NCBI GenBank assembly: GCA_015146655.1
Contig: VKHL01000044.1
Span: forward strand, 1 to 64,000
Length of the DNA: 64,000 nt
Source: Ochromonas danica
Taxonomy: Eukaryota > Sar > Chrysophyceae > Chromulinales > Chromulinaceae
Direction of reading: 5' to 3'
A program made the position numbers and the translations under genes. Of this stretch, positions 11,001 through 21,242 are shown piece after piece. Numbering within the stretch: the stretch's first letter is position 1; each line of letters opens with the position of its first letter. The notes under the pieces are model-generated. The model saw nothing but the letters and a program-made list of their open reading frames with translations. It searched no databases and had not been told where the DNA came from.

Positions 11001-12923
11001 GAAGGAGATCGTGGAGTTCAATGCTCGCTTGAGATTGTCTTCTGCAATATCGAAGTAAGTCCCAATCTACCACAGAACATACTGTGCGCTCATCTTCACC
11101 ACTGCATCGCTTGGTTGCTAACTTCATTGTGAAATGTGTGTATTACTGCAGCGAGCAACGTATCATGTGGGTGAACTCCATTATGAAGATGATGAATTTA
11201 ACTCCTTTCCAAGATGAAATGGTAATCCAGTTGTACTCCAATGCTCCTTCCATTGCCATCATTGACAGCACATATTGACGATCTCCTTCATCGTGTATTG
11301 AGCAGATTGGTGACATGAACTCGGGAGGTGCCAGCTTCGAACAGCGAAAGAGAGTCTCGATTGGGACGGAATTGGCAGCTAACCCCTCCATCCTCTTCTT
11401 GGACGAACCCACCACAGGCTTGGATTCCTTCGCTGCACAAGCTCTCGTTCGAAACATTCGAACCATCGCAGAAACCGGCAGAACGGTCGTCTGCACCATC
11501 CATCAGCCCTCCTCTGCCATCTTCCATGCTTTCGATAATCTCTTGTTGTTGAAGAGAGGAGGTCAGATAGTTTACTTCGGTCCCTTGGGAGAACAAGGCC
11601 GAAGCCTCATCGACTATTTCGAGGCGGCTCCTAATGTTTCTCCCATGCCTCATCAAGTCAACCCCGCCACTTGGATGTTAGAGGTCATTGGTGCAGGCAC
11701 CAGTGGTCAAGCATCAACAGAGACAGATTATGCTGCTTATTACTCCTCGTCCACTCTTTGCACAGTCAATGCCGTGCATCTGACCAGTCTGATCCAGCCC
11801 AATTCCGGCTCTCAGGCCCTTCGAGAAGATCAGTTAATGGAAAACAATGGCAACAATGTCCCATACTGGCGTCAATTTTATTTTGTATTGGAACGGTTTG
11901 CTTTAACTTATTGGCGCACTCCGAGTTATTTGTTGGTGCGTGTTGCGATGAATCTTATTATTGCGCTCATTTTCGCGTCAGCTTATCCCAACCAAAAATA
12001 TAGAGATTCCATCGAAACTAGCTCAAGAGCTACAGTTATATTTATCACCTCCTTGTTTGCTACTCTTAATGCCTTGAATGCAATGGTTCCAGTTTCGTTG
12101 GATGCACGTTCAGTATTCTATCACGAACAACAATCTCGAATGTATGCCGTATCCACCCATTGGGGTGCTCAGATCATAATGGAGGTGAGATTACTTGATG
12201 CTTAACTTTTAAAATTATGGGACACTAATTGATCAACTTCTTTTATTATACAGGCAATCCTCAATTTATCGACTTCGGTCGTTTTTGTGTTGCCATTCTT
12301 CTACATTGTCGGATATAATAAGCCTGGAAATGAAGCTCAGAAATTTATGTGGTATTGGTTCTTGACTATAATGATACAAGGCACACTTGTGTGTATGGGA
12401 AATATGTTTGTGGCGCTGGCACCTGACCAACCAACTATTCATAGTAAGTGACATTATCATATTGCTGTTAAACGATTGATACATAACAAGTGTGCTTGAT
12501 TGAATAGTTCTCAATGGTATGGCTAGCATGATCATGTCCATGTTTTGCGGCTTCCTTATCACGCAAGATAGCTTCCCCACTTTCTGGTTGTTCGTATACT
12601 GGCTCAATCCTTTCCATTATGCCTTAGAAGGATTAATTATGACTCAATTCCATAAAGATGATACTGTCATTACAACATCGAATGGAGAAAAGGTGACAGC
12701 TGAGTATTATATCACCGAAGTACAATTCAAGGATTGGAGTTATGACCATGTTGGCTATGACGTCTTAGCCTTGGGGTTATACATGGTGGTATTTGTGTAA
12801 GTTTTCCGTCCTCTCTTTATGCTTTTACGCTGTTCTCTTAGGTTGATGAATCTGTTGTTGATTGTTTGTTTCAGGGTGGCGACGTACTTTGGTCTGCTGT
12901 ATCTTCGTCATGAGAGACGCTAA
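8060..12923 (+). CDS. Full-length ABCG/PDR-type ABC transporter, copy 1 (10 exons)
   Basis: Pleiotropic drug resistance-type exporters use ATP to move hydrophobic compounds or lipids out across the plasma membrane. I read exons 8060-8519, 8630-9042, 9106-9225, 9295-9364, 9470-11054, 11152-11221, 11306-12184, 12254-12443, 12508-12796 and 12875-12923, giving 1,374 aa. The order is NBD1-TMD1-NBD2-TMD2, as in PDR proteins. NBD1 has Walker A GPPGSGKS (completed by exon 2), C-loop GVSGGQKRRATIGE and a Walker B reading VKMMDCITSGLDS, where Cys replaces the catalytic Glu. NBD2 has Walker A GSTGAGKTTLLDV, an unusual C-loop NSGGASFEQRKR, Walker B ILFLDEPTTGLDS and H-loop TIHQPS. So one composite ATP site looks canonical and one degenerate. 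The core from 8596 to 11845 is identical to copy 2. Substrate unknown. Confidence 0.92.
8596..11845 (+). repeat. Identical tract shared by the two ABC genes, member 1
   Basis: 3,250 nt that align to 14192-17441 at a constant offset of 5,596 with no difference that I found, across exons 2-6, most of exon 7 and all included introns. Just outside, intron 1 differs in length and sequence, and exon 7 after 11845 differs at many sites. Confidence 0.85.
12518..12692 (+). repeat. Second identical patch in ABC exon 9, member 1
   Basis: 175 nt identical to 18116-18290, lying between exon 8 and exon 10 sequences that are clearly diverged between the two genes. Confidence 0.8.
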
Positions 12924-13598
12924 TAGACGACATGCTTTCGATTTTCGATTCAGAAAGAGTTGTTGTCTAAGTTTTGATATAGTATAGTATTAGAATGCAC
13001 TATATTCAGTCTACCGATGTGATCCCTTGCCATGCTTTGGCACGGTGTACTACATGAAAAATATATATATTCAACATTAAAATAAATTGCGACGATTCCA
13101 TCATAACTAAACCACCCCTGTTCGTTGGCTACAAACCCCCTGTCTATTTCTGAAGGCTTTACTTTCATAACGTTATCACCATCCAAATCCGAAATCAAGT
13201 CTCTGGTGAAGTGCAAGCACAGTTTGCGTGGGGCAGGAATTGTCTGTCACCATTCCATGGAATTGCTAACTTCTTCAATCCCGCGCAACGTGGGGAACCG
13301 AAAATGAAGACAACAAGGAAGAATTCAATTAGTATGACAAACAAAATATTATCATGTAAATCACCTTTTCATTATATAATAAAATATCTGATAGCAAGGA
13401 TTCTATTCAACGTAATTGTTCAATTGTATGAATCTTTCTGACGGGCATTATCAAGCGTTCCAACGGATTCCATGTTGTCATCCCGATGATTTTGAGGAAG
13501 TGGTTGAACTGGAGTTGTCGTTGAAGTCCACCAGCCAGTGAAGACAAAGAGGGCGGTCTGGACTCTTCCTCATTTATTATGATATTTAATCATCATCC
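12924..13598. other. Spacer between tandem ABC transporter genes
   Basis: 675 bp holding the 3' UTR of copy 1 and the presumed promoter of copy 2. It is AT-rich, with no supported ORF. It does not resemble the region upstream of copy 1, so the duplication did not preserve the promoter or it has diverged. Confidence 0.5.
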
Positions 13599-16500
13599 AT
13601 GAGCTTTCAAAAGGTATCCCATGAAAAGACGTATCTTGATCTTGCCAAGAAATTGGAAGATGAAGCACGTTACAATTCTCAGTTAATTGACTACTTGAGA
13701 GAGCATAACCTTGACGTACCACCACGTGACGAAACAACATCACCAACTAATGGAGACTCGATTCCAACTGATCATCATCAATTCAAAGCCCCTTTGCTAA
13801 AAGTAGGTAATATTGAGGAAATACAAGCAACATTGGTCAATGCCCAGAAGATAGCACGCTTGCCTGATATTTCCATTGAGTTCCATGATCTCTGCTTCAC
13901 CACCTCGGTGCCCGTGAAAAGAGAAATCCCTTCTACTGGACAACTTTTGAAAGACCTGTTCTGCTTTTGGAAGAAAACAGAGATGAAGGAAGTGGCGATT
14001 CTCTCTCACCTCACAGGTCGCATCCTGCCTCGTAAGATGACCTTGCTCATGGGTCCACCCGGTTCAGGCAAATCATGTAAGTAACTGTATAGCATTGATA
14101 TGCTTCTTGTTCTTGTTCCTTTGTCATGATTTCATGGCCTTTGCCTTCTCTTCTCTTGACTGTCTGTGCTGGTTGTCCCTGTCTTGTTGGCTACTGAATG
14201 ATGACTGCTGCCTGTGCTATCTCAGCTTTGTTGCGAGCTCTGTGTGGTAAGCTCCATCCTCTGGGACACTCTTCTTATACTGGAGCGGTCTACTATGATG
14301 GTGACGATATCACGTCGGGGAAGTTCCTTGTTCGAAAGGTCGCTGACTATGTGGAGCAGGGTGATACGCACGAAGCCACCCTCACAGTGAAAGAGACCTT
14401 GACCTTCTCATGGATGTGCTCGACTGGAGGTCATAGAAGCTATGGATTTGCCAAAGATGAAGAGACAGCAGAGATGCTAGATGAAGATCGCAGCCACACC
14501 ATGATAGCCAATGCATTGTTGGCACTGGGTCTGAGTGGGTGCAAAGACACATATATTGGTGGACCTCGAATCCGTGGAGTGAGTGGCGGTCAAAAGCGCA
14601 GAGCCACGATTGGTGAAATGATCGTGTGTCCTCGACCTGTAAGAGTCTATAAGACATAGTATTTTGCCTTTATTCATCCTTCACTTGCATTGACTGTGTA
14701 GGTGAAGATGATGGATTGCATTACCAGCGGATTGGATTCAGCCACCGCCTATGATATTGTGAAGGCTATGAAAGTAGTGAATGAAATGTTGGGTTTCACC
14801 AATGTTACCTCTCTCCTACAAGTAAGCAAAGTATCGTAATCTCCATACATGTTTTCAAGGAGCTAATTCAGTACCACACACTTCTTCTAGCCTCCCCCAG
14901 ATGTCTACGCTCTCTTTGATGAGATCATCCTGCTTCATGAAGGTCACATCATCTATCAAGGTATGATGGCATAACGCTGCACCACAGCACATCCCATTTT
15001 CAATGCCTGCATTATTTCCACCCTAACCCTATCCCTATTTTACCCCACCCTTCTGCTACTACCAGGATCTCGAGAACAAGTCAAGGGGTACTTCGAAGGA
15101 CTGGGATACTTCTGTCCTAATAACATGGATGAAGCAGACTTCCTGCAAGAGCTGTGCACTCCAGAAGGAAGAAGATTCATCCAGAAATCCGACGCACCTC
15201 ATGGTGCTGATGCCTTGGCTAAGGCGTGGAAGACTTCTGAGCTCTATCAGCAGTTGCTAGTTGAGATGCGCTATCCCAGCGCAGAGGATGCGAGAGCGAT
15301 TTCACGGGGAAATGAGAAAGTATGGCCAGTAGACTGCATCGAAAAGTACCCTGCCTCCTTCTGGTTCTACTTCAAACTTTGCTTCATTCGTCAGTCGAAG
15401 GTAGTCATCAGAGATGCTGTCTATCTCAAAGCTCGCATCGCTCAGAACCTCATCATGGGAGCTATTACAGGGTCTCTCTTCAGCAACATTTCCAAGAATG
15501 ATGTTAATACTATGAACGGCTTTCTCTTCAACACCATCCTTTTCAACGCCATGGGTGGTTTCGATATTCTCACCATCATCTTCGATCAGAAGGCTGTCTA
15601 TTACAAACACAAAGACTCCCTCTTCTTCCCCTCCATTGGATTCACCTTCGCTCAGACTATCACCATGTTGCCTGTGCAGCTCTTTGAGAACATCGCCTAT
15701 GTCACCATCATCTACTGGTCAGCTGGCTTGTCATCTGATCACAATGGATCTCGCTTCCTCACCTACATCGTCATCAGCTTGGCGCTTGCAATGGTTATGA
15801 GCCAGCTGTTTCGTATGGTGGCTTCGGTCCGTAGCACTGTCACGGAGAGTGTTCCTGTCCTTGGTCCCATCATTGTCTTGATGATCCTCTTCAGTGGCTT
15901 CGTTCAGCCCAAGTCCGTCATCAGTGATGGATGGATGTGGTTCTATTGGCTCAACCCCATCTCATGGGCACTCAAGGCAGTCACGCTGAATGAGTTCGGA
16001 TCTCCCAAGTATGACTATGACACTTGCGTGAATGCTGCCTGCACACAAAAGGAAAGGATGGGAGACTTTGTTCTCAAGGAGTATGGCAACCCCACCGATG
16101 AAAAGTACATTTGGTACTCCTTTGCTGTGCTCATTGCCCACTTCCTGTTTTACTTCACCTTGACCGCCTTAGCCTATGAGTATATTCGCATCGAACCTGT
16201 TCCTCCTCCTCCCATTCGACAGCCAGACAATGAAGAGTCCAAAGCAGATGAAGACAACCATCACGATGACTCTCCTACAAAGGAAGATTACCTCCCCTTC
16301 GACCCCATTTCCTTCGCCTTCGACAACATCTGGTATACCGTGACGTTACCCAACGGCGAAGATGTGGATCTGCTCAAAGGAGTGAGTGGCTTCTTCGAGC
16401 CTGGAAGCATCACAGCGCTCATGGGGTCGACTGGAGCTGGAAAGACCACCTTGCTTGATGTGCTGTCCGGCCGCAAAAACACGGGTGTGATTAAAGGAGA

Positions 16501-18514
16501 GATGTATCATAATGGCATGAAGAAGAATGACAATTACTTCCGTCGCATCATGGCCTATGTCGAGCAGTTCGATAGCTTGCCTGCCAAATGTACCCCGAAG
16601 GAGATCGTGGAGTTCAATGCTCGCTTGAGATTGTCTTCTGCAATATCGAAGTAAGTCCCAATCTACCACAGAACATACTGTGCGCTCATCTTCACCACTG
16701 CATCGCTTGGTTGCTAACTTCATTGTGAAATGTGTGTATTACTGCAGCGAGCAACGTATCATGTGGGTGAACTCCATTATGAAGATGATGAATTTAACTC
16801 CTTTCCAAGATGAAATGGTAATCCAGTTGTACTCCAATGCTCCTTCCATTGCCATCATTGACAGCACATATTGACGATCTCCTTCATCGTGTATTGAGCA
16901 GATTGGTGACATGAACTCGGGAGGTGCCAGCTTCGAACAGCGAAAGAGAGTCTCGATTGGGACGGAATTGGCAGCTAACCCCTCCATCCTCTTCTTGGAC
17001 GAACCCACCACAGGCTTGGATTCCTTCGCTGCACAAGCTCTCGTTCGAAACATTCGAACCATCGCAGAAACCGGCAGAACGGTCGTCTGCACCATCCATC
17101 AGCCCTCCTCTGCCATCTTCCATGCTTTCGATAATCTCTTGTTGTTGAAGAGAGGAGGTCAGATAGTTTACTTCGGTCCCTTGGGAGAACAAGGCCGAAG
17201 CCTCATCGACTATTTCGAGGCGGCTCCTAATGTTTCTCCCATGCCTCATCAAGTCAACCCCGCCACTTGGATGTTAGAGGTCATTGGTGCAGGCACCAGT
17301 GGTCAAGCATCAACAGAGACAGATTATGCTGCTTATTACTCCTCGTCCACTCTTTGCACAGTCAATGCCGTGCATCTGACCAGTCTGATCCAGCCCAATT
17401 CCGGCTCTCAGGCCCTTCGAGAAGATCAGTTAATGGAAAACGATGGCAATAATGTTTCCTATTGGCTGCAGTTCTGGCTTTTATTCAAGCGGTTTGCTTT
17501 AACTTATTGGCGCACTCCGAGTTATCTGTTGGTTCGACCTATTATGTATCTTATTATTGCGTTGATTTTCGCGTCAGCTTATCCCAACCAGAAGTACCAT
17601 GATGCTGTCGAAACCACATCAAGAGCTACAGTTATATTCATCACTGCTCTGTTTTGCAGTCTCAATGCAATGAATTCTTTGGTCCCCGTCTCATTGGATG
17701 CACGTTCAGTATTTTACCACGAACAGCAGTCACGCATGTATTCGGTGTCAATCTTTTGGGTAGCCCAATTCTTGATTGAGGTTAGTTCTTAATTTCACAT
17801 AACTTCTCCTATCAATAGGGATAACATCTTGTTTGCGTAGGTGCCACTGATTTTGGCAACGGCATTGATTTTTACGCTTCCCTTTTTCTATATTGTGGGT
17901 TTTGATAGCCCTGGAAATGAAGCGCAGAAATTCATGTGGTACTGGTTCTTCACCATAATCCTTCAAGCCACAGTTATTTACATGGGTAACATGTTCGTTG
18001 CCATGGCACCTGATGAACCCACGATTCACAGTAAGTTGCAAGTTTCTTTGTTGTATATTGGGCTATTGGGCTATTTCGTCTTTTTCTAACACATGTCATC
18101 TTTAGTTCTCACGTCTATGGCTAGCATGATCATGTCCATGTTTTGCGGCTTCCTTATCACGCAAGATAGCTTCCCCACTTTCTGGTTGTTCGTATACTGG
18201 CTCAATCCTTTCCATTATGCCTTAGAAGGATTAATTATGACTCAATTCCATAAAGATGATACTGTCATTACAACATCGAATGGAGAAAAGATGACCGCCG
18301 AGAATTATATCAATAACGTCCAATTCAAGGATTGGAGTTATGATCAAGTGGGCTATGACGTCTTAGCCTTGTGCTTATATATGGGGTTCTTTTTGTAAGT
18401 GCTTGTTCTCTCATCGTTGTTTGTCACTTTCTTGGTTGACTTTTGCTGTTGTTGTTTATTCACAGAGTTGCTACATATCTGAGTTTGGTCTATTTACGCC
18501 ATGAGAAGCGCTAG
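13599..18514 (+). CDS. Full-length ABCG/PDR-type ABC transporter, copy 2 (10 exons)
   Basis: Tandem paralogue of the preceding gene with the same exon plan: 13599-14076, 14226-14638, 14702-14821, 14891-14960, 15066-16650, 16748-16817, 16902-17780, 17841-18030, 18106-18394 and 18466-18514, giving 1,380 aa. NBD1 keeps the same Cys-for-Glu Walker B and NBD2 the same canonical DEPTTGLDS. The first 25 or so residues match copy 1, then residues 26-85 diverge and are six residues longer. NBD1 to the start of TMD2 is identical. Much of TMD2 (for example VPLILATALIFTLPFF here versus AILNLSTSVVFVLPFF) has diverged while exon 9 is again identical. Because TMD2 and the N-terminus carry the differences, the copies may differ in substrate or regulation; that is inference. 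Confidence 0.92.
14192..17441 (+). repeat. Identical tract shared by the two ABC genes, member 2
   Basis: Counterpart of 8596-11845, including identical introns. Identity of non-coding and synonymous positions argues for recent homogenisation rather than protein-level selection. Confidence 0.85.
18116..18290 (+). repeat. Second identical patch in ABC exon 9, member 2
   Basis: Counterpart of 12518-12692. The flanking introns and exon ends differ between the two genes. Confidence 0.8.
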
Positions 18515-19036
18515 GAGGAGTCGGAGTTTTTGCATAAGTTGGTATCGATCAACATTTCCAAATTTTCGGGAGATTAGATAATATTTAGATAATAATATTT
18601 AAATTTTCATTCAATCTTGCTATTATCTTGGATGTATCATATCACTTCAAGAAGCATAATTCAATTTAGTTACCCATTCCTGGTTCTTTTACTATCTATT
18701 TTCCATCTCCCTTTCATCGTACCGTGCCCATGATGATGAGAGGCATAGCAAGCGTGGGTAAAGACCTTCTATCTGCTCAGCAATTGAATAAAAGTCAAGC
18801 ATCTCGCTATAGAGAAAGAATCACTTCTAACTGACAAAAACACACACTGCTGGTATTTATGACACCAATAGAGAGAAAGAATTGATCTTGAGACAGGGAT
18901 AAAAATGAACAAAATCAAGAAAAAAAGAAGGTTAGAGTTATACATGACCTACAATGGTCTAGATGTCAATCATATCATACTGCACCATCCCATCCTATTC
19001 ATTCATTCAATCAATTCAAATGGGCTACCACCCACA
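18515..19036. other. Convergent 3' intergenic region
   Basis: AT-rich spacer between ABC copy 2 and the O-methyltransferase. Long plus-strand open frames running into 19.8 kb are the antisense of the methyltransferase and are not genes. Confidence 0.5.
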
Positions 19037-19822
19037 TTACAGCTTGCGAACCATATAGCAGCCATCCGCCACTGGCAACAACACGGACTTCACACGAACA
19101 TCTCGCTTGATCTTCTCGTTCAACGCGATGATGGCTGCCGTGTCCACATCGCCAGCAGTGGGTTGAAGAATACGACCACTCCACAACACATTGTCCACTG
19201 CAATCACACCTCCTTTGCGGAGAAGAACAAGACTCTTCTCGTAGTAGGCATCATAGTTAGCCTTGTCTGCATCTATGAACACCAGGTCGTAGCTGCCCGC
19301 TTCTCCTGCTGCGATCATCGCTTCCAGCGAATCTACCGCCGAACCCACGCGAAAGTCGATCTTGTGCTCCACTCCCGCTGCCTTCCAAGCAGCCTTGCCC
19401 AACGTCGCGAACTCGTCCGAGATGTCCAACCCCACGATCTTCGCATCTTCCGCCAGGTTCAAAGCCAGAGACAGAGTCGTCGAGCCTCGAAAGACGCCCA
19501 CTTCAATCACCTTCTTCACGTCCAGAAGAGCTCCCAGCCAGCTCAAGAACTGAGCTTCATCAGGAGATCCCATCATGATGCTTGCCTCTTGTTGCAGGAT
19601 TGCCTCGCGCAAAGACACCTGAGCAGGAGTCTCTCCGATATGCTCAAGCACATAGGGGTAGAGTTCAGGATGACCACCCAAGGTTGTCACTCGCTCGAAC
19701 TTGGTCAGAGCTGCTGGATGTTGTTGAGATTTCGATTGCATGATCAACGAAAGAGAAGAGGAGAAAGTGAATGTGGTCGAGAAGAAGACAATTGATAATA
19801 ACAACAAGGGGGCAGAGGCCAT
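19037..19822 (-). CDS. Secreted or plastid-routed SAM-dependent O-methyltransferase (family 3, CCoAOMT-like)
   Basis: Family 3 O-methyltransferases transfer a methyl group from S-adenosylmethionine to catechol-like hydroxyls, usually with a divalent metal. The frame is open from 19876, but the ATG at 19822 starts a clear signal peptide (MASAPLLLLSIVFFSTTF) and is preferred, giving 261 aa. The SAM-binding motif I is KKVIEVGVFRGSTTLSLAL, followed by the acidic residue in VGLDIS. The metal/catalytic segment is DLVFIDADKANYDAYYE with VIAVDNVLWSGR after it. The C-terminal strand VLLPVADGCYMVRKL is typical. The leader suggests entry into the ER or, in an ochrophyte, possibly the plastid; no Phe cleavage motif is certain. 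Intronless and more G+C-rich than neighbours. Substrate unknown. Confidence 0.88.
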   Translation of the reverse strand: MASAPLLLLSIVFFSTTFTFSSSLSLIMQSKSQQHPAALTKFERVTTLGGHPELYPYVLEHIGETPAQVSLREAILQQEASIMMGSPDEAQFLSWLGALLDVKKVIEVGVFRGSTTLSLALNLAEDAKIVGLDISDEFATLGKAAWKAAGVEHKIDFRVGSAVDSLEAMIAAGEAGSYDLVFIDADKANYDAYYEKSLVLLRKGGVIAVDNVLWSGRILQPTAGDVDTAAIIALNEKIKRDVRVKSVLLPVADGCYMVRKL

Positions 19823-20462
19823 GCTTGGTTTCTTGCAGGTCACTCTTGCTGGGTTGACTTTCCAGAAGAATGACACTTGGCAGAATTTCTATCCTGCCTC
19901 CTCATCCTCATCCTCATCCTCATGCATTCTATTGTCAGACTGTCCACCTGGAGCTAGGAGGTGGAGAGACTCCTTCTCATTCTCCTGGATTCTCTTGTCA
20001 TGATGTCCAGTTGGAGGAAGGAGGTGATGGAATGGAAATGACACAGTGAGAAAGTCTCAATAGTGAAGTTAGAAGTAGCATGTCGGATGTTGTGGAATTG
20101 CGTGGAACAGTTTTGGATGTTGTGGAATTGTGTGGAATTGTTGTTTTCATTGGGCTGAAGTTGGGAACAGAGAACAAAGTTATGCTTTTTACACTATAGC
20201 TTTAGCATGGTTACATCCCTACTTTTTCTGCTATGATTTACTTGAGAAGGATACGCAGCTGACAATGATATTGATCATTGTCATTCATAATTCTAGAAAT
20301 TGAAGGTTTCCTCCTCCATTGGGGATAGGAGAAAAAAGTGGATACATTGACATATCAACATGTGCTATCATTTATAATACCTGAAGTGAATTAAAAATAC
20401 TTTGGTCATTATTTGACCAGATCAGAAAAGGATGGCATTCCAAGGAATCCATATAAGGGTCA
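19823..20462. other. Intergenic with short degenerate repeats
   Basis: Contains a (CCTCAT)n tract near 19897-19922, followed by an imperfect 40-nt duplication, and a TGTTGTGGAATTG tandem repeat near 20082-20140. No gene is supported. Confidence 0.5.
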
Positions 20463-20906
20463 TCAATTAGTGAATAGGCTTTCAATGGAGGCATCTTGCA
20501 CCTCTGAGAGTTTCTTCCAGACCCCACAGAGTGGAAACCAGATCATAAAGCACACCCCACAGATACATGGCACCTCATTGGAAGGGGGCAGAGAGTAGTG
20601 ATTGATAAAGCAACACAGCTGATTCTTAGCACGAAGGAGTACAGTAGGCCAGCGTAGAGAAGCCTGACAGCAGACCGTAGCAAGAGTGCAATAGTAGGGA
20701 CCTTCTTTACCTCTAAGTTGAAGATCGTAGAGAGGTGTTGAAGTACGACAACAGCATTCTTCTTCTAGGCAAAGCACCTCATGTTTACTAGCACAACCCA
20801 AAAGACGAGAATAGTCTGTAGAAAATGCTGTGAAACAACATCCACCTCCCGAAAATACAATTAATTCATCATTTTGAAATAATGGTGGAACTACTTTGTC
20901 TGTCAT
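20463..20906 (-). CDS. Cysteine-rich hypothetical protein, 147 aa
   Basis: A single-exon protein rich in Cys, with several CC or CCC clusters (GGGCCFTAF, CLEEECCC, VCCQASLRW, NQLCCFI, PCICGVCFMIWFPLCGVW). Cys spacing resembles families of uncharacterised Cys-rich proteins in stramenopiles and other algae; that is from memory, not a search. The last third is hydrophobic and could be membrane-associated. There is no classic signal peptide. Possible roles in metal binding or disulfide-stabilised structure are speculation. The start is the first ATG, with a plausible A-rich upstream context. Confidence 0.65.
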   Translation of the reverse strand: MTDKVVPPLFQNDELIVFSGGGCCFTAFSTDYSRLLGCASKHEVLCLEEECCCRTSTPLYDLQLRGKEGPYYCTLATVCCQASLRWPTVLLRAKNQLCCFINHYSLPPSNEVPCICGVCFMIWFPLCGVWKKLSEVQDASIESLFTN

Positions 20907-21242
20907 TATGGAAAGATTGTAACAAAGATCTCATTGAGTTGATGGAGGATCTCGTCTTAAGTTAAATAACTAAAAAGTCTGTTTATTTGCTGACTGTTGC
21001 GTTATTCACTCATGCATGTCCGTTTTTTTCTATACATCGTGAAAACGTTCACAATGAAAAGCTGAAAAGGAAGAAGAAGAGAGCGTATCTTTTTCACGAT
21101 CTTCTCACCCTTCCCTCACTCAGTCGCCCTCAATAGGTCACAATTAAATTGTCATAATAGGAATTGTGCTGGTAAGGCAATAGGAACAAGAAGAGAATAG
21201 GTCTAGGAGAGAGAGAGACCCAGCTAATAAGAGAGGGTAGAG
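20907..21242. promoter_or_regulatory. Divergent intergenic region upstream of kinesin
   Basis: 336 bp between the divergent starts of the Cys-rich protein and the kinesin. No consensus elements are evident; the promoter role is by position only. Confidence 0.35.

Noticed and set aside
8060-18514. The second ABC gene as a pure assembly duplication
   Set aside because: Upstream regions, first introns and TMD2 sequences clearly differ, so two real loci exist; only the identity of the core needs read-level confirmation.
18905-19795. Open plus-strand frame of nearly 300 codons
   Set aside because: It is antisense to the O-methyltransferase; residues are a shadow of that gene's codon bias.
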